64,000 bases of DNA from Methylocystis sp. ATCC 49242 (GCF_000188155.2 NZ_KE124774.1:1556356-1620355); one strand, 5' to 3'. Shown: positions 1 through 8,984, counted from the stretch's first letter. Notes: generated by a model not told the origin, from the letters alone. Numbers and translations: made by a program.

Positions 1-1
1 C

Positions 2-1531
2 GAGCCGACTTCGCTCGAACAATTGCTGCATCCCACCATCGACCCGGCGGCCAAACGAGACATCCTCGTCACCGGCCTGCCCGCCTCGCCGGGCGCGGCC
101 TTCGGCGAAATCGTCTTCAATCCGGAAGAGGCCGAGACGCTCGCGACCTCCGGCCGCAAGGTCATCCTCGTGCGCACCGAGACGAGCCCCGAGGACATCG
201 GCGGCATGCACGCGGCCGAGGGCATCCTCACCGCGCGCGGCGGCATGACCTCTCACGCCGCGGTCGTCGCGCGCGGCATGGGCAAGCCCTGCGTGACCGG
301 CGCGGGCGCATTGCGCATCGATTATGAGGACCAGAGCTTCACGGTCGCGGGCAAACGTTTCGTGAAAGGCGACCGCATTACCATCGACGGTTCGGCCGGC
401 CATGTGATCGCCGGCGAAGTGAAAATGCAGCGCCCTGAACTCACCGGCGAATTCGCCGTGCTGATGGACTGGGCGGACGAAACGCGCCGGATGAAAGTGC
501 GCGCAAATGCGGAAACGCCGTCGGACGCGAGAGCCGCCCGCCGCTTCGGCGCCGAGGGCATCGGCCTTGCGCGCACGGAGCACATGTTTTTCGAGGGAGA
601 GCGCATTGTCGCCGTGCGCGAGATGATTCTCGCCGACGACGCCGCCGGCCGCCGCGCCGCGCTGGAAAAGCTTCTGCCGATGCAGCGCGAGGACTTCAAG
701 CAGCTCTTCGAGATCATGTCGGGCCTTCCCGTAACCATCCGCCTGCTCGATCCGCCGCTGCACGAATTCCTGCCGCACTCCGATTCCGAGATCGCGACGG
801 TGGCCAAGGCCATGGGCGCGGACCCCATCAAGCTGCGACGCCGCGCCATGCAGCTCTCGGAATTCAACCCGATGCTGGGATTTCGCGGCGTCCGCCTCGC
901 GGTCGTGTTTCCCGAAATCGTGGACATGCAGGCGCGCGCGATCTTCGAGGCGGCTATCGAAGCGAGCATGATCACAGGCGCGCCGGCGCAGATCGAGATC
1001 ATGGCGCCGCTCGTCTTCGCCCGCGCCGAGCTCGATCTCGTCAAGGCGCGCGTCGCGGAGATGGCGAAACTCGTCGAGGACGAGACCGGCATCCGCCCGC
1101 GCTATCACGTCGGCACAATGATCGAACTGCCGCGCGCGGCGCTGCGCGCCGATGAAATCGCGCCCTCGGCGGATTTCTTCTCCTTCGGCACCAACGACCT
1201 CACACAGACCACGCTCGGCATTTCGCGCGACGACTCCGGCTCCTTCCTCGGCGTCTATGTCGAGAAAGGGATGCTGCCGCGCGACCCCTTCGTGTCGATC
1301 GACCAGGAGGGCGTCGGCGAACTCGTCGCCATCGGCTGCAAGCGCGCCCGCGCCGCAAACCCGAAGGTCACGCTCGGCGTCTGCGGCGAGCATGGCGGCG
1401 ACCCGGCGTCGGTGGCCTTCTTCGAGCGGGTGGGGCTCGACTACATCTCCTGCTCGCCCTTCCGCGTGCCGATCGCGCGTCTGGCCGCCGCACAGGCGGC
1501 GCTTGGAAAGAAGGCGGTGAGCACCGCGTAA
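2..1531 (+). CDS. ppdK: Pyruvate, phosphate dikinase, C-terminal part (5' end outside window)
   Basis: PPDK interconverts pyruvate, ATP and Pi with PEP, AMP and PPi in the cytoplasm. The frame is open from the first codon of the window, so the gene is cut at its 5' side; the TTG at base 23 is not a real start. About 509 residues are visible against roughly 890 in the family, so the N-terminal nucleotide-binding domain lies upstream. The swivelling phosphohistidine domain is seen as GGMTSHAAVVARGMGKPCV near residue 90. The C-terminal PEP/pyruvate TIM barrel follows, with FGTNDLTQTTLG and the catalytic-Cys motif GVCGEHGGDP near the end. A strong intrinsic terminator follows 33 bases after the stop. 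The enzyme would fit PEP supply in a serine-cycle methylotroph, but that role is inferred. Confidence 0.95.
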   Translation, partial: EPTSLEQLLHPTIDPAAKRDILVTGLPASPGAAFGEIVFNPEEAETLATSGRKVILVRTETSPEDIGGMHAAEGILTARGGMTSHAAVVARGMGKPCVTGAGALRIDYEDQSFTVAGKRFVKGDRITIDGSAGHVIAGEVKMQRPELTGEFAVLMDWADETRRMKVRANAETPSDARAARRFGAEGIGLARTEHMFFEGERIVAVREMILADDAAGRRAALEKLLPMQREDFKQLFEIMSGLPVTIRLLDPPLHEFLPHSDSEIATVAKAMGADPIKLRRRAMQLSEFNPMLGFRGVRLAVVFPEIVDMQARAIFEAAIEASMITGAPAQIEIMAPLVFARAELDLVKARVAEMAKLVEDETGIRPRYHVGTMIELPRAALRADEIAPSADFFSFGTNDLTQTTLGISRDDSGSFLGVYVEKGMLPRDPFVSIDQEGVGELVAIGCKRARAANPKVTLGVCGEHGGDPASVAFFERVGLDYISCSPFRVPIARLAAAQAALGKKAVSTA

Positions 1532-1564
1532 GAGCCCGTCCGCGCCGCCGCTATTTACTGACGC

Positions 1565-1608
1565 AAAAAAGGACGGCGCCATTCTGGGAATGGCGCCGTC
1601 CTTTTTTT
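1565..1608 (+). terminator. Rho-independent terminator of ppdK
   Basis: A perfect 13-bp GC-rich inverted repeat (GGACGGCGCCATT and its complement) encloses the loop CTGGG and is followed by seven T residues. A run of A precedes the stem, so it could also act on the opposite strand and serve the convergent small gene at 1672-1839. Confidence 0.93.
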
Positions 1609-1671
1609 GCCTTGCGCTTTTCCTCGACCGCGGAGTTCGCGCAAGGGGCGACAAGCTCGCCTTTGGAGACG

Positions 1672-1839
1672 TTACTGGATCATCTTCACCGTGCGGCCGA
1701 CCTCGGGGGCGCCGACGTCGCCCTGGGGAGCGATCCAGTCGGGAACCCATGTGAGCGCCACGACGACGAAGGCCGCAAAAGCGATAACCCACATCAGGAT
1801 CTTGCCCATTTCGGCATTGCTGTGCACTGCGAGCGCCAT
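1672..1839 (-). CDS. Small single-pass membrane protein, unknown function
   Basis: A 55-residue protein. The start ATG at 1839 is chosen because GGAGG lies 6 bases upstream; a longer reading from 1938 has no such site. Residues 11-32 form one hydrophobic helix (ILMWVIAFAAFVVVALTWV), followed by a short polar tail with WIAPQGDVGAPEVG. It is convergent with ppdK and shares its terminator region. I do not recognise the family. The size and topology resemble accessory subunits of membrane complexes, but nothing in the sequence shows a partner. Confidence 0.65.
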   Translation of the reverse strand: MALAVHSNAEMGKILMWVIAFAAFVVVALTWVPDWIAPQGDVGAPEVGRTVKMIQ

Positions 1840-2038
1840 ATCAGACCTCCACGATATGATGCGCCTCGACGCAACTGGCGTCTTCTGCGCCGTCGACTGT
1901 TGCGACGGGACGTATTGGGAGACGTGGGACCATTCCACCCGAAGGCAAGCAGTCCAGTGAGAAAAAATATAATTAAACCATTAGCTTGGCTGCGTGTCAG
2001 GCGGGGCGTTCTTCAGCCGCCCCATTCGGAAGCCGCGG

Positions 2039-2713
2039 TCAAGAGCTCTCGAGCTCTGCGTCCCGGTGGTTCATCTCGAACCGCCGCACGATGAGACGGA
2101 CGAGATAGAGGCCGAATTCGGGGTTCTGGAAATAAAGCTGCTCGAACTGCTCATAGGTGATGACGAGGAGGCGCACGTCGCTCGCGCAGCGCGCTGTGGC
2201 GGTGCGCGTTCCATGCGCGGTGAAGAGCGCCATCTCGCCGAAAATATCTCCCGGCGCCAGGACAGCGCCGCACTCCACGATCTCGACGCTCCCCTCGACG
2301 ACGACGAAGGCCTCGGTCGCCGGGTCTCCCTTTTCAAAGACGAGATCCGTCGCCCGCAGGCTGCGTGGATGCATGAAGGGCTTCAGCCACTCGATATTGA
2401 GATCGCTCTCATTGGCCTGGCGCACGCTGGCGATGAGGCGGCGCATCTCGCGCATGCGCGTGGCGTTCAGCGGAAAGTTGATGGCGTGCTTGACGATCGT
2501 CGGCAGGCTTCCCGTCCCGAGACCGACGATGACGCCGAGCACATTGCCGGACATCGCCATCATGCGCAACGGGATCATGCGCTTGGCGTAGGCCGCGCCC
2601 ACCACGGTCGCCGCCTCCGCCCAGGCGAGCGCCGCCAGCGCATATCCCCCCATGTCCCGGGCCGTCTCGGACGAGGCCAGAGTCGCGGCGGCGTCGATCA
2701 CGCTCTCGAACAT
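2039..2713 (-). CDS. Membrane protein with cyclic-nucleotide-binding domain
   Basis: A 224-residue protein. Two weakly hydrophobic segments (about residues 24-43 and 50-70) precede a linker and a cNMP-binding domain at about 115-205 of the CAP/Crp fold. The phosphate-binding-cassette region reads FGEMALFTAHGTRTATARC, close to the family pattern with its conserved Glu and Arg. There is no C-terminal DNA-binding helix-turn-helix: the protein ends soon after the domain, so it is not a Crp/Fnr transcription factor. It is more likely a membrane-associated sensor of cyclic nucleotide. The partner is unknown and no operon neighbour suggests one. Confidence 0.8.
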   Translation of the reverse strand: MFESVIDAAATLASSETARDMGGYALAALAWAEAATVVGAAYAKRMIPLRMMAMSGNVLGVIVGLGTGSLPTIVKHAINFPLNATRMREMRRLIASVRQANESDLNIEWLKPFMHPRSLRATDLVFEKGDPATEAFVVVEGSVEIVECGAVLAPGDIFGEMALFTAHGTRTATARCASDVRLLVITYEQFEQLYFQNPEFGLYLVRLIVRRFEMNHRDAELESS

Positions 2714-2818
2714 ATTCGTCCCTCATGGTTTTCGACGCGCTTATCGCGTGGGGCGAAAAATGCCAAGCTCCGTCGGACCCAAACTGGACTTTCTCACGCC
2801 CATGCTCAAATTGGGGAC

Positions 2819-3235
2819 ATGCGACAGGCGACACGAATTCTCCGCATCGACACGACCGGCCGCGGCTTTTTCGAAATCACCGTAAATATCTGCGATTTCG
2901 TGCGCAGCGCGCGCATGAGCGAAGGGCTGCTCACGGTTTTCTGCCGGCACACCTCGGCGTCGCTGCTCATCCAGGAGAACGCGGACCCGACCGTGCTGCG
3001 CGATCTCGAAACCGTCTTCGCGCGGCTCGCTCCGGAGGGCGCGAACTACATCCACGACACGGAAGGCCCCGACGACATGCCCGCCCATATCCGCGCGGCG
3101 CTGACGCAGACGCAGCTCTCCATTCCGCTCATCGGCGGCGCGCTGACGCTCGGAACCTGGCAGGGCGTATTCCTCTGCGAGCACCGCCGCCGTCCGCACC
3201 GCCGCGAGATCGCGCTACATCTGATCGGCGAGTAA
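2819..3235 (+). CDS. YjbQ/UPF0047 family protein
   Basis: A 138-residue protein of the YjbQ (UPF0047) family, small beta-rich cytosolic proteins; some members have weak thiamine-phosphate-synthase activity, but the physiological role is unsettled. Family motifs are FCRHTSASLLIQENADPTV near residue 42, DTEGPDDMPAHI near residue 80, and the closing GTWQGVFLCEHR. The length is normal for the family. The ATG at 2819 is used because it is the only Met just before the conserved start; the open frame runs further upstream only by chance. It is divergent from the cNMP-domain gene, with about 105 bases between. Confidence 0.88.
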   Translation: MRQATRILRIDTTGRGFFEITVNICDFVRSARMSEGLLTVFCRHTSASLLIQENADPTVLRDLETVFARLAPEGANYIHDTEGPDDMPAHIRAALTQTQLSIPLIGGALTLGTWQGVFLCEHRRRPHRREIALHLIGE

Positions 3236-3434
3236 ATCAGCGTCACGGAAATCGAGGCGTCGTTCCTTGCAAGCTTGCCGCAGCCTTGCGCCATTCTGGC
3301 ACGCTCGCGCTCGCGCCGCAGAAACGGTTCCGCAAGCCTAATAGTCGATAAGATTTTACGTAAATTCGCATCCGGGCGAGCGGCGGCTTGATCGCGATCG
3401 CTTGCGATTGCCGCCGTCGGACGTGGATAGGCTT

Positions 3435-4733
3435 ATGCGTCGTCAGTCTAAAGCGCGTTGGGTGAATAGCGTCATGGGGCCCTGGGCGTTCAGCGTCATG
3501 GCCCCCTGGGCTCTGGGCGTTGGCGTGCTGGTGTCTTTCACGGCCGACGCCGGGCAGGACTCCGCCGGCGACTGGAACGTCGCCCCCCTCACCGCCCGCG
3601 CCCGCGCGACGAACGCCCCCGCCCCTTTCCGGCTGGCTTCTTTCGGCGACGCCGCGACCGGCGATTTCGGCATATCCGGCCAGAGCCGCGCTTTGGTGCA
3701 AAGCGCGCGGCTGATGGTCGGCGCGCCGGAGGACATCCGCTCCATCCCCGACGAGAGCGAGCCGCATGTCGATCTCAAGCCGGAAGTAAAGAATTTCCCG
3801 GAGGTCGACCGCACGCACAAGGGCGATCCCGTCGTCGCCATGCGCCCGACCTTCGACACGCATTTGATCACGCCGGAAAAACTCGGCATCCTGGAGCCCG
3901 CGCATCTGACCTTCCGGATCGAGGGAAAGAGCGCGGCGCGGACGGCGATCAAGCTTGCGCCGCGCGGCGTCATGCCGGGCGATGACGCAATCTACGAGGC
4001 TGAAGCCGCCAAGGCCGACGCGCTTTCGACCACTCAGACCCAGAAATCGACAGCCGCCGCCTCGCCGACGCAAACGGCCTCCACCGCGACGCCGCCGGTC
4101 AGCGAGCCTGCGCCCGCGACCGTGAACCCGGCGCTGGCCGAGCGCGCCCTGCACGGCGCCACGCCGCAGGTCTCGCGCGCCATGGCGCTCAGCTCGTCGA
4201 CGCCCGCGCAGCCCGACGCGATCCCGATCGAGGTCTCGTCCTTCCCGCGCGCGATGCTCGCTTTGGGACGGACCGAAACCGGCGCCGCGCGTCCGGATTA
4301 CGCCGCGCTGATCGATCACGACAAGCTTGATCGCGAGAAGCGTTGTCTTGCGGAAGCGGTCTATTTCGAGTCGCGCAGCGAACCGGAGGCCGGACAGGCG
4401 GCGGTCGCGCAAGTGGTGCTCAACCGCGTGCAGAGCGGGCTCTATCCCGCGAGCATCTGCGGCGTCGTCTATCAGAACCGGCATCACTACAAGGCCTGCC
4501 AGTTCTCCTTCGCCTGCGAGGGAAAATCGCTTCGCATCACCGAACGCGAGTCATGGGAGCGCGCCGTGCGCATCGCCAATGAGGTGATGGACGGGCGCAC
4601 CTACATCACCGATGTCGGCCGCTCGACGCATTATCACGCGACATATGTGAAGCCGCGCTGGGCGCGCGCGCTGACGAAGATGGACGCGATCGGTCGTCAC
4701 ATCTTCTACCGGCTCAAGCCGGGGCAGACGTAG
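3435..4733 (+). CDS. SleB-type cell wall hydrolase, membrane-anchored
   Basis: A 432-residue protein with the Hydrolase_2 (SleB) domain at its C-terminus, residues about 300-432, marked by CLAEAVYFESRSEP, AVAQVVLNRV and THYHATYVKPRWA. Such enzymes cleave peptidoglycan, in SleB as a lytic transglycosylase; the Glu of VYFESRSE is the likely catalytic residue. An N-terminal hydrophobic stretch (about residues 13-35) would act as signal or anchor. Residues about 190-260 are rich in Thr, Ala, Ser and Pro, a probable periplasmic linker. The ATG at 3435 follows a GGATAGG site; the TTG at 3402 in the same frame is less likely. Its 3' end overlaps a small gene on the other strand by 20 bases. Confidence 0.88.
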   Translation: MRRQSKARWVNSVMGPWAFSVMAPWALGVGVLVSFTADAGQDSAGDWNVAPLTARARATNAPAPFRLASFGDAATGDFGISGQSRALVQSARLMVGAPEDIRSIPDESEPHVDLKPEVKNFPEVDRTHKGDPVVAMRPTFDTHLITPEKLGILEPAHLTFRIEGKSAARTAIKLAPRGVMPGDDAIYEAEAAKADALSTTQTQKSTAAASPTQTASTATPPVSEPAPATVNPALAERALHGATPQVSRAMALSSSTPAQPDAIPIEVSSFPRAMLALGRTETGAARPDYAALIDHDKLDREKRCLAEAVYFESRSEPEAGQAAVAQVVLNRVQSGLYPASICGVVYQNRHHYKACQFSFACEGKSLRITERESWERAVRIANEVMDGRTYITDVGRSTHYHATYVKPRWARALTKMDAIGRHIFYRLKPGQT

Positions 4734-4869
4734 CCGGCGGACGCCGGACCTGACTCGCCGGCTCCCTGCTCCGCGTGGACGAATAGATCACGATCCACGC
4801 GATGAACGTCAGCGCAAGCCAGACCGACGCGAAGGGATGCTCGATCATCATGTAGCTTATTGCGTTCAT
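4714..4869 (-). CDS. Small membrane protein, unknown function
   Basis: A 51-residue reading frame. ATG at 4869 is preceded by GAGGGGAAAA, a strong ribosome binding site. One hydrophobic helix spans residues about 13-29 (FASVWLALTFIAWIVIY), followed by a basic, Pro-rich tail. The last 20 bases overlap the 3' end of the SleB-type gene in antisense. I recognise no family. The good ribosome site and a clear membrane helix support a real gene; homologues in related genomes would be the test. Confidence 0.55.
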   Translation of the reverse strand: MNAISYMMIEHPFASVWLALTFIAWIVIYSSTRSREPASQVRRPPATSAPA

Positions 4870-5041
4870 TTTCCCCTCACAACGTGTGCAAGCGAAACGC
4901 CGAAAAAGTGAACCAAGCGCTTATGCTCAACTTGCAGGCGATGGCGCGGCTGCGCGGCGGAAACTAGGCGCGGCGCGTTAAAAACGGCGAAAGAGCCTGC
5001 GTAAACGCACCGTCAATTGCGGCGGTGGTTAACGCCGCTCG

Positions 5042-5704
5042 CTATTGCATCAAGGTCGCGCGCACGAGACCGCGCACGGAATTGCCGAGATAGAATTCTG
5101 GCGGTAGGTCCGCGAGCCGCAAGAAAGCTTCCCGCGCGCGCCCGTCGGCGAGAAGGCGCGCGCGCAGCGTTCCCGGCAGGAGGCCGCACGACAGCGGCGG
5201 CGTCAGCAGAATATCGCCCTGCGGCGCGAAGATATTGCAACGCGCGCTTTCGCAAACTTCTTCGCGCTCGTTGAGAAAGAGAACTTCATCCGCGCCGCAG
5301 CGCTTCACCGCTTCCGCAAGCTCGTCCTCATAAAGCGCGCGGCGCGTCGTCTTGTGACGCAGGAGCGGATCAGCGGAAGAAAAGCGCCGATGCGCAATTG
5401 CGACGCGCCAGACCGTTTCGGGCGGAACGGGATCGATCGGCGTGACGCTTGTTTCGATCCCGCCGTCGCGCGACAATACGAGCCTCACCCGCAGACGCCG
5501 ATCCACGGCGCCGCCGACGGCCGCTTTCAAGGCGGCCCGCGCACGCGCCTCATCGTAAGCAAATCCGAGCGCCGCGCTCGATGAAGCAAGGCGCGCGAGA
5601 TGCTCGGGCAGGAGATCGAACCCGCCGTCGCGCGTCCATAGCAGCGTTTCGATCAGCCCGAAGTCGTCGGCGCGCCGGTCAGGAATCGGGCCTTGATCAG
5701 ACAT
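5042..5704 (-). CDS. pabC: Aminodeoxychorismate lyase (class IV aminotransferase)
   Basis: This PLP enzyme would convert 4-amino-4-deoxychorismate to p-aminobenzoate and pyruvate in folate synthesis. It has 220 residues, a little short for the family. The PLP lysine is Lys118 in LLRHKTTRRALYE, and the conserved EVCESARCNIF block (Glu152, Asn157) follows. The start at 5704 is preceded by GAGGA and lies inside pabB, so the two frames overlap by 52 bases, implying translational coupling. A branched-chain or D-amino-acid transaminase is possible from the fold alone, but the pabB neighbour makes PabC much more likely. Confidence 0.87.
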   Translation of the reverse strand: MSDQGPIPDRRADDFGLIETLLWTRDGGFDLLPEHLARLASSSAALGFAYDEARARAALKAAVGGAVDRRLRVRLVLSRDGGIETSVTPIDPVPPETVWRVAIAHRRFSSADPLLRHKTTRRALYEDELAEAVKRCGADEVLFLNEREEVCESARCNIFAPQGDILLTPPLSCGLLPGTLRARLLADGRAREAFLRLADLPPEFYLGNSVRGLVRATLMQ

Positions 5705-6837
5705 TCCTCATACTCTTCGCGCGCGCGGCTGTCGGCGACGATTGCCGAGCCGACATTGCAGACGAGTTCATTATCGGGAAAGAGCGTCAGCGTGCGGATC
5801 GCGACATTGAAACGGATGTCGCCGTCCGGCGCGATCAATCCCAGCGACCCGCAATAAACGCCGCGCGCGGCGCATTCGAGATCGCGGATGATCTCCATGG
5901 CGCGAATCTTCGGCGCGCCGGTCACGGAGCCGCAGGGGAAAAGTCCCGTGAAGAGATCCGCGAGCGTGACGTCGTCGCGAAGGCGCGCCTCGATCCCCGA
6001 GGTCATCTGATGCAGCGTCGGATAGGTCTCGATGGTGAAGAGGTCCGTGACCTTCACCGAGCCGACTTCCGCGAGCCGCGACAGGTCGTTGCGCAGCAGA
6101 TCGACGATCATCAGATTTTCGGCGCGCGACTTCTCGTCCTCGACGAGATATTGCGCGCGGGCCATGTCTTCCGTCGGCATGAAACCGCGCTGCGCCGTGC
6201 CTTTCATCGGCCGGGCGCGAATGTGCCGGCCCTGCGCCTCGAAGAAAACCTCCGGCGACAGCGAAACGACCGTCTCCTCGCCGAGCGCGACCACCCCGCC
6301 ATAGGCGACGGGCTGGCGCTTGCGCAGGCCGCGATAGAGCGTGAGCGGATCACCCTCGTATCGGCCGTAGAGCGGGAACGTCAGATTGATCTGATAGACG
6401 TCGCCCGCGTAAATGTAATCTCGGCACTGCTGGAAGCGCCCGGCGTATTCGGCTTCCGTCCAGGCGGGCGTGAGCGGAATGCGCGGCGCGGCGCCTTCGG
6501 CCGGCGGCAGCGCCCATTGCTGCGGCGCGCGAAAAGCCCCGAAGAGCAGGAGCGGCGTGCGCGAGCGCGGCGTGACCTGCGTCGCGAATTTCGGCTCCAG
6601 CGCATAGCCCAGCTCATAGCTGGCGTAGCCCGCGAGATAGAGCCCGCGCTTCGTCGCCGCCTCCATGCGGACGAAGGCCTCCTTCACCTCGGCTGGCTCG
6701 CGCGCGGTGATGATCTCCTCGGGCTGGTCGAACAGCAGCGCCCGGCCGGCGTCGCGCCCGTCCTCGAAGACGACGTAAGGCCGCGCCGGCGCGTCGGTTC
6801 GCGTCAGGGCGGCGGGGCGTTCGGCGGCGTCGTGCAT
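5653..6837 (-). CDS. pabB: Aminodeoxychorismate synthase component I
   Basis: PabB aminates chorismate to 4-amino-4-deoxychorismate using ammonia from a PabA-type glutaminase, the first committed step of p-aminobenzoate synthesis. With the start at 6837 it has 394 residues. The chorismate-binding fold shows RPMKGTAQRG, IETYPTLHQMTSGI, FPCGSVTGAPKIRAMEII and the closing EYEECLIKA. The frame stays open to 6963, but those extra 42 residues look non-coding. The start at 6837 has only a weak AAGAG site, so it is provisional. It is first gene of a two-gene unit with pabC. No glutaminase subunit is visible in the window. Confidence 0.9.
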   Translation of the reverse strand: MHDAAERPAALTRTDAPARPYVVFEDGRDAGRALLFDQPEEIITAREPAEVKEAFVRMEAATKRGLYLAGYASYELGYALEPKFATQVTPRSRTPLLLFGAFRAPQQWALPPAEGAAPRIPLTPAWTEAEYAGRFQQCRDYIYAGDVYQINLTFPLYGRYEGDPLTLYRGLRKRQPVAYGGVVALGEETVVSLSPEVFFEAQGRHIRARPMKGTAQRGFMPTEDMARAQYLVEDEKSRAENLMIVDLLRNDLSRLAEVGSVKVTDLFTIETYPTLHQMTSGIEARLRDDVTLADLFTGLFPCGSVTGAPKIRAMEIIRDLECAARGVYCGSLGLIAPDGDIRFNVAIRTLTLFPDNELVCNVGSAIVADSRAREEYEECLIKARFLTGAPTTSG

Positions 6838-6978
6838 CTCTTGCGGGGCTCGGTCTAGCGGGGCGATGTTACAACAGACGCCTTCACGTATGAAAGCTGG
6901 CGGATTTCCGCAACACGTCAAATTGGCGGCGCTGACAAAGGATTTTGCTCTCGCTCCCGCCACGGGCTATGGAAGGGG

Positions 6979-7833
6979 ATGTCCACCGCGCCGCAATCCA
7001 CGCAAAATCTGCGCCTTCTCTTCGTTGGCGACGTTCTCGGCCGCTCCGGCAGGGCCGCGATCACCCGCTTCGTTCCGCGGCTGCGCGACAAATGGGCGCT
7101 GGATTTCGTTGTCGTTAATGGCGAGAACGCCGCCGCCGGCTTCGGAATCACGGAATCGATCTGCGAGGAGATGCTCGCCGCCGGCGTCGATTGCGTCACG
7201 CTCGGAAATCACGCCTTCGACCAGCGCGAAGCCCTCGTGTTCATCGAGCGTCAGCCCCGCCTGCTGCGCCCGGTGAATTACCCGGCCGGAACGCCTGGGC
7301 GCGGAGCCAATCTCTTCTCGGCGGCGCGCGGCCAGCAGGTGCTGGTCGTCAATCCGATGGGCCGCGTCTTCATGGACGCCATGGACGATCCCTTTGCGGC
7401 GATGGAGCGGGAAGTCGGCGCCTGCCCGCTGGGCGTCGGCTGCGACGCCATCATCGTCGACATGCACGCCGAGACCTCGAGCGAGAAAATGGCCATGGGT
7501 CATTTCCTCGACGGCCGCGCCTCGCTGGTTGTCGGCACCCACACCCATGTGCCGACCGCCGATACACAGATCCTGCCCGGCGGCACCGGCTACCAGACCG
7601 ACGCTGGCATGACCGGAGATTATGATTCGGTCATCGGCATGGACAAGGAGGAGCCGCTTCGCCGCTTTCTGCGCAAGACGCCCGGCTCGCGCTATGAGCC
7701 CGCCCATGGCGAGGCCACGCTCTGCGGCGTCGCCGCCGAGATCGGCGCGGACGGCCTCGCGACAATGATCGCGCCGGTGCGGCTCGGCGGGCGTCTGCGG
7801 CAGGAATGGCCGCAGGACTGGGGCGCGCCGTAG
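6979..7833 (+). CDS. YmdB-family metallophosphoesterase
   Basis: A 284-residue member of the YmdB/TIGR00282 family, cytosolic dinuclear-metal phosphodiesterases; Bacillus YmdB hydrolyses 2',3'-cyclic nucleotides. Metal-ligand motifs are visible in order: FVGDVLG near residue 15, VNGENAAAG near 47, TLGNHAFDQ near 75, and GTHTHVPTAD near 185, with the Gly-rich TGYQTDAGMTGDYDS following. Length is typical. It is divergent from pabB with about 140 bases between the starts. The true substrate in this organism is unknown. Confidence 0.9.
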   Translation: MSTAPQSTQNLRLLFVGDVLGRSGRAAITRFVPRLRDKWALDFVVVNGENAAAGFGITESICEEMLAAGVDCVTLGNHAFDQREALVFIERQPRLLRPVNYPAGTPGRGANLFSAARGQQVLVVNPMGRVFMDAMDDPFAAMEREVGACPLGVGCDAIIVDMHAETSSEKMAMGHFLDGRASLVVGTHTHVPTADTQILPGGTGYQTDAGMTGDYDSVIGMDKEEPLRRFLRKTPGSRYEPAHGEATLCGVAAEIGADGLATMIAPVRLGGRLRQEWPQDWGAP

Positions 7834-7852
7834 AAGACGCGCCCGCGAGAGA

Positions 7853-8338
7853 TCAACGCAGAAGCACGTAGCCGCGGCGCTGCAGGCAGCGATCCACCAC
7901 CAGCCGGTAGTCGCTCGCCGCCATGTCGGCGCCAGCCGCCGCCTGGGCGCTTGCGGCGGCGCCCTGCGAACCGATCGCCGCGCCCGCAGCTTCCGCAGCG
8001 CCGCCGCCGGCCCAAAGGCCATTTGCCGCGCCGAGTCCGGGAACCGGCACGTAACGCGCGATGTTTCCAGCCGTCGCCAGCGCCGCGCCCGCCGTCGCCT
8101 GCTGCGCCCCGGCGGCCGCCTCCGCCGCGCCAGCCCGCGCGGCGTTCTCCTGCGGCGCCGCGCGATTGCGGCAGAAGGTCAGATCCTTCTCGTATTTCTT
8201 TTCCTTGAAGCCCCTCGCGTCGCGATCGACGAGCGGCTCATAGATCGCTGCTTCGCCCTGCTGCGCCGCAACCGGAGCGGCGGCGGCGAATGTCAACAGG
8301 CAGGCGAAACCGGTAAGCACGAACTTGCTTGAACGCAT
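7853..8338 (-). CDS. Secreted Ala/Gly-rich protein, unknown function
   Basis: A 161-residue protein with a clear Sec signal peptide (residues 1-25, ending PVAAQ). The mature part has a short charged head with a Cys (DLTFCRNRAA), then an Ala- and Gly-rich stretch at about 65-135 that resembles glycine-zipper or hairpin-forming segments, and a short tail with a second Cys (VVDRCLQRRGYVLLR). The two Cys may pair in the periplasm. I do not recognise a named family; it could sit in the outer membrane or periplasm. It converges with the YmdB-type gene, 19 bases apart. Confidence 0.7.
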   Translation of the reverse strand: MRSSKFVLTGFACLLTFAAAAPVAAQQGEAAIYEPLVDRDARGFKEKKYEKDLTFCRNRAAPQENAARAGAAEAAAGAQQATAGAALATAGNIARYVPVPGLGAANGLWAGGGAAEAAGAAIGSQGAAASAQAAAGADMAASDYRLVVDRCLQRRGYVLLR

Positions 8339-8438
8339 TTTTGTCAGCCCCCCACAGACCTCCTTCAGAGGTCCGAAACGCGGGAATCATAATTGCTTGG
8401 CTCAAGCATGTGAAGGCGGCGCCCCCGGGATGGCCCGC

Positions 8439-8984
8439 TCAGGGCCTCCCGCCACCTCGCCACTCCTTCACGACGGAAAGCGCATTCTGAATGTGCTTCG
8501 TCGAGCCGTTGTCCTCGACCGCCGAAAGAATTTTGCCCTCGGGCGAGATGACGTAGGAGATGCGATTGGCGAACACTGGCCCGGCGACCGGGACGCTGAA
8601 GGCCGCGTCATAGGCCTTGATGACCTTGAACTCCGGATCGGCGCCGACAGGGAACCTGTCTCGACATTCCGTTTTCGAGAACTCGCGCTGCGTCTCGATC
8701 TTGTCGCCGGAAACGCCGATCACGCTCGCGCCCATCGCCTCGAATTGCTCCATCGCCTCGGCGAATTCATGCGCCTCCACCGTGCAGACGCTCGTGAAGG
8801 ACTTGGGATAGAAATACAGAACCACCGGCCCTTTCTTCAGCGCCTCGGCGAGAGAGAAGGTGAAATCCTTTCCGCCAAGGGCCGCCTTCACGGTGAAATC
8901 GGGCGCTGGCGCTCCCGGTTTCAGCGCCGCGAGGGCCGCGGTGGCGAAAAGCGCGAAGGCGAGTGACAAGGTCGTTGTTTTCAT
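8439..8984 (-). CDS. Exported peroxiredoxin (AhpC/TSA, Bcp-like)
   Basis: A thiol peroxidase of the AhpC/TSA superfamily with 181 residues. An N-terminal Sec signal (about residues 1-20, ending AALA) places it in the periplasm, unlike cytosolic Bcp. The fold begins at GAPAPDFTVKAALGGKDFTF. The peroxidatic Cys is in YFYPKSFTSVCTVEAHEF; the residue three before it is Ser where many Bcp proteins have Thr. The start at 8984 is chosen over an ATG 12 bases upstream because GGAG lies between them at good spacing. Another Cys (KTECRDRF) could be the resolving residue. Confidence 0.85.
   Translation of the reverse strand: MKTTTLSLAFALFATAALAALKPGAPAPDFTVKAALGGKDFTFSLAEALKKGPVVLYFYPKSFTSVCTVEAHEFAEAMEQFEAMGASVIGVSGDKIETQREFSKTECRDRFPVGADPEFKVIKAYDAAFSVPVAGPVFANRISYVISPEGKILSAVEDNGSTKHIQNALSVVKEWRGGGRP

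Noticed and set aside
3243-4487. 414-residue open frame antisense to the SleB-type hydrolase
   Set aside because: Arg-rich low-complexity product; the plus strand has a full conserved domain.
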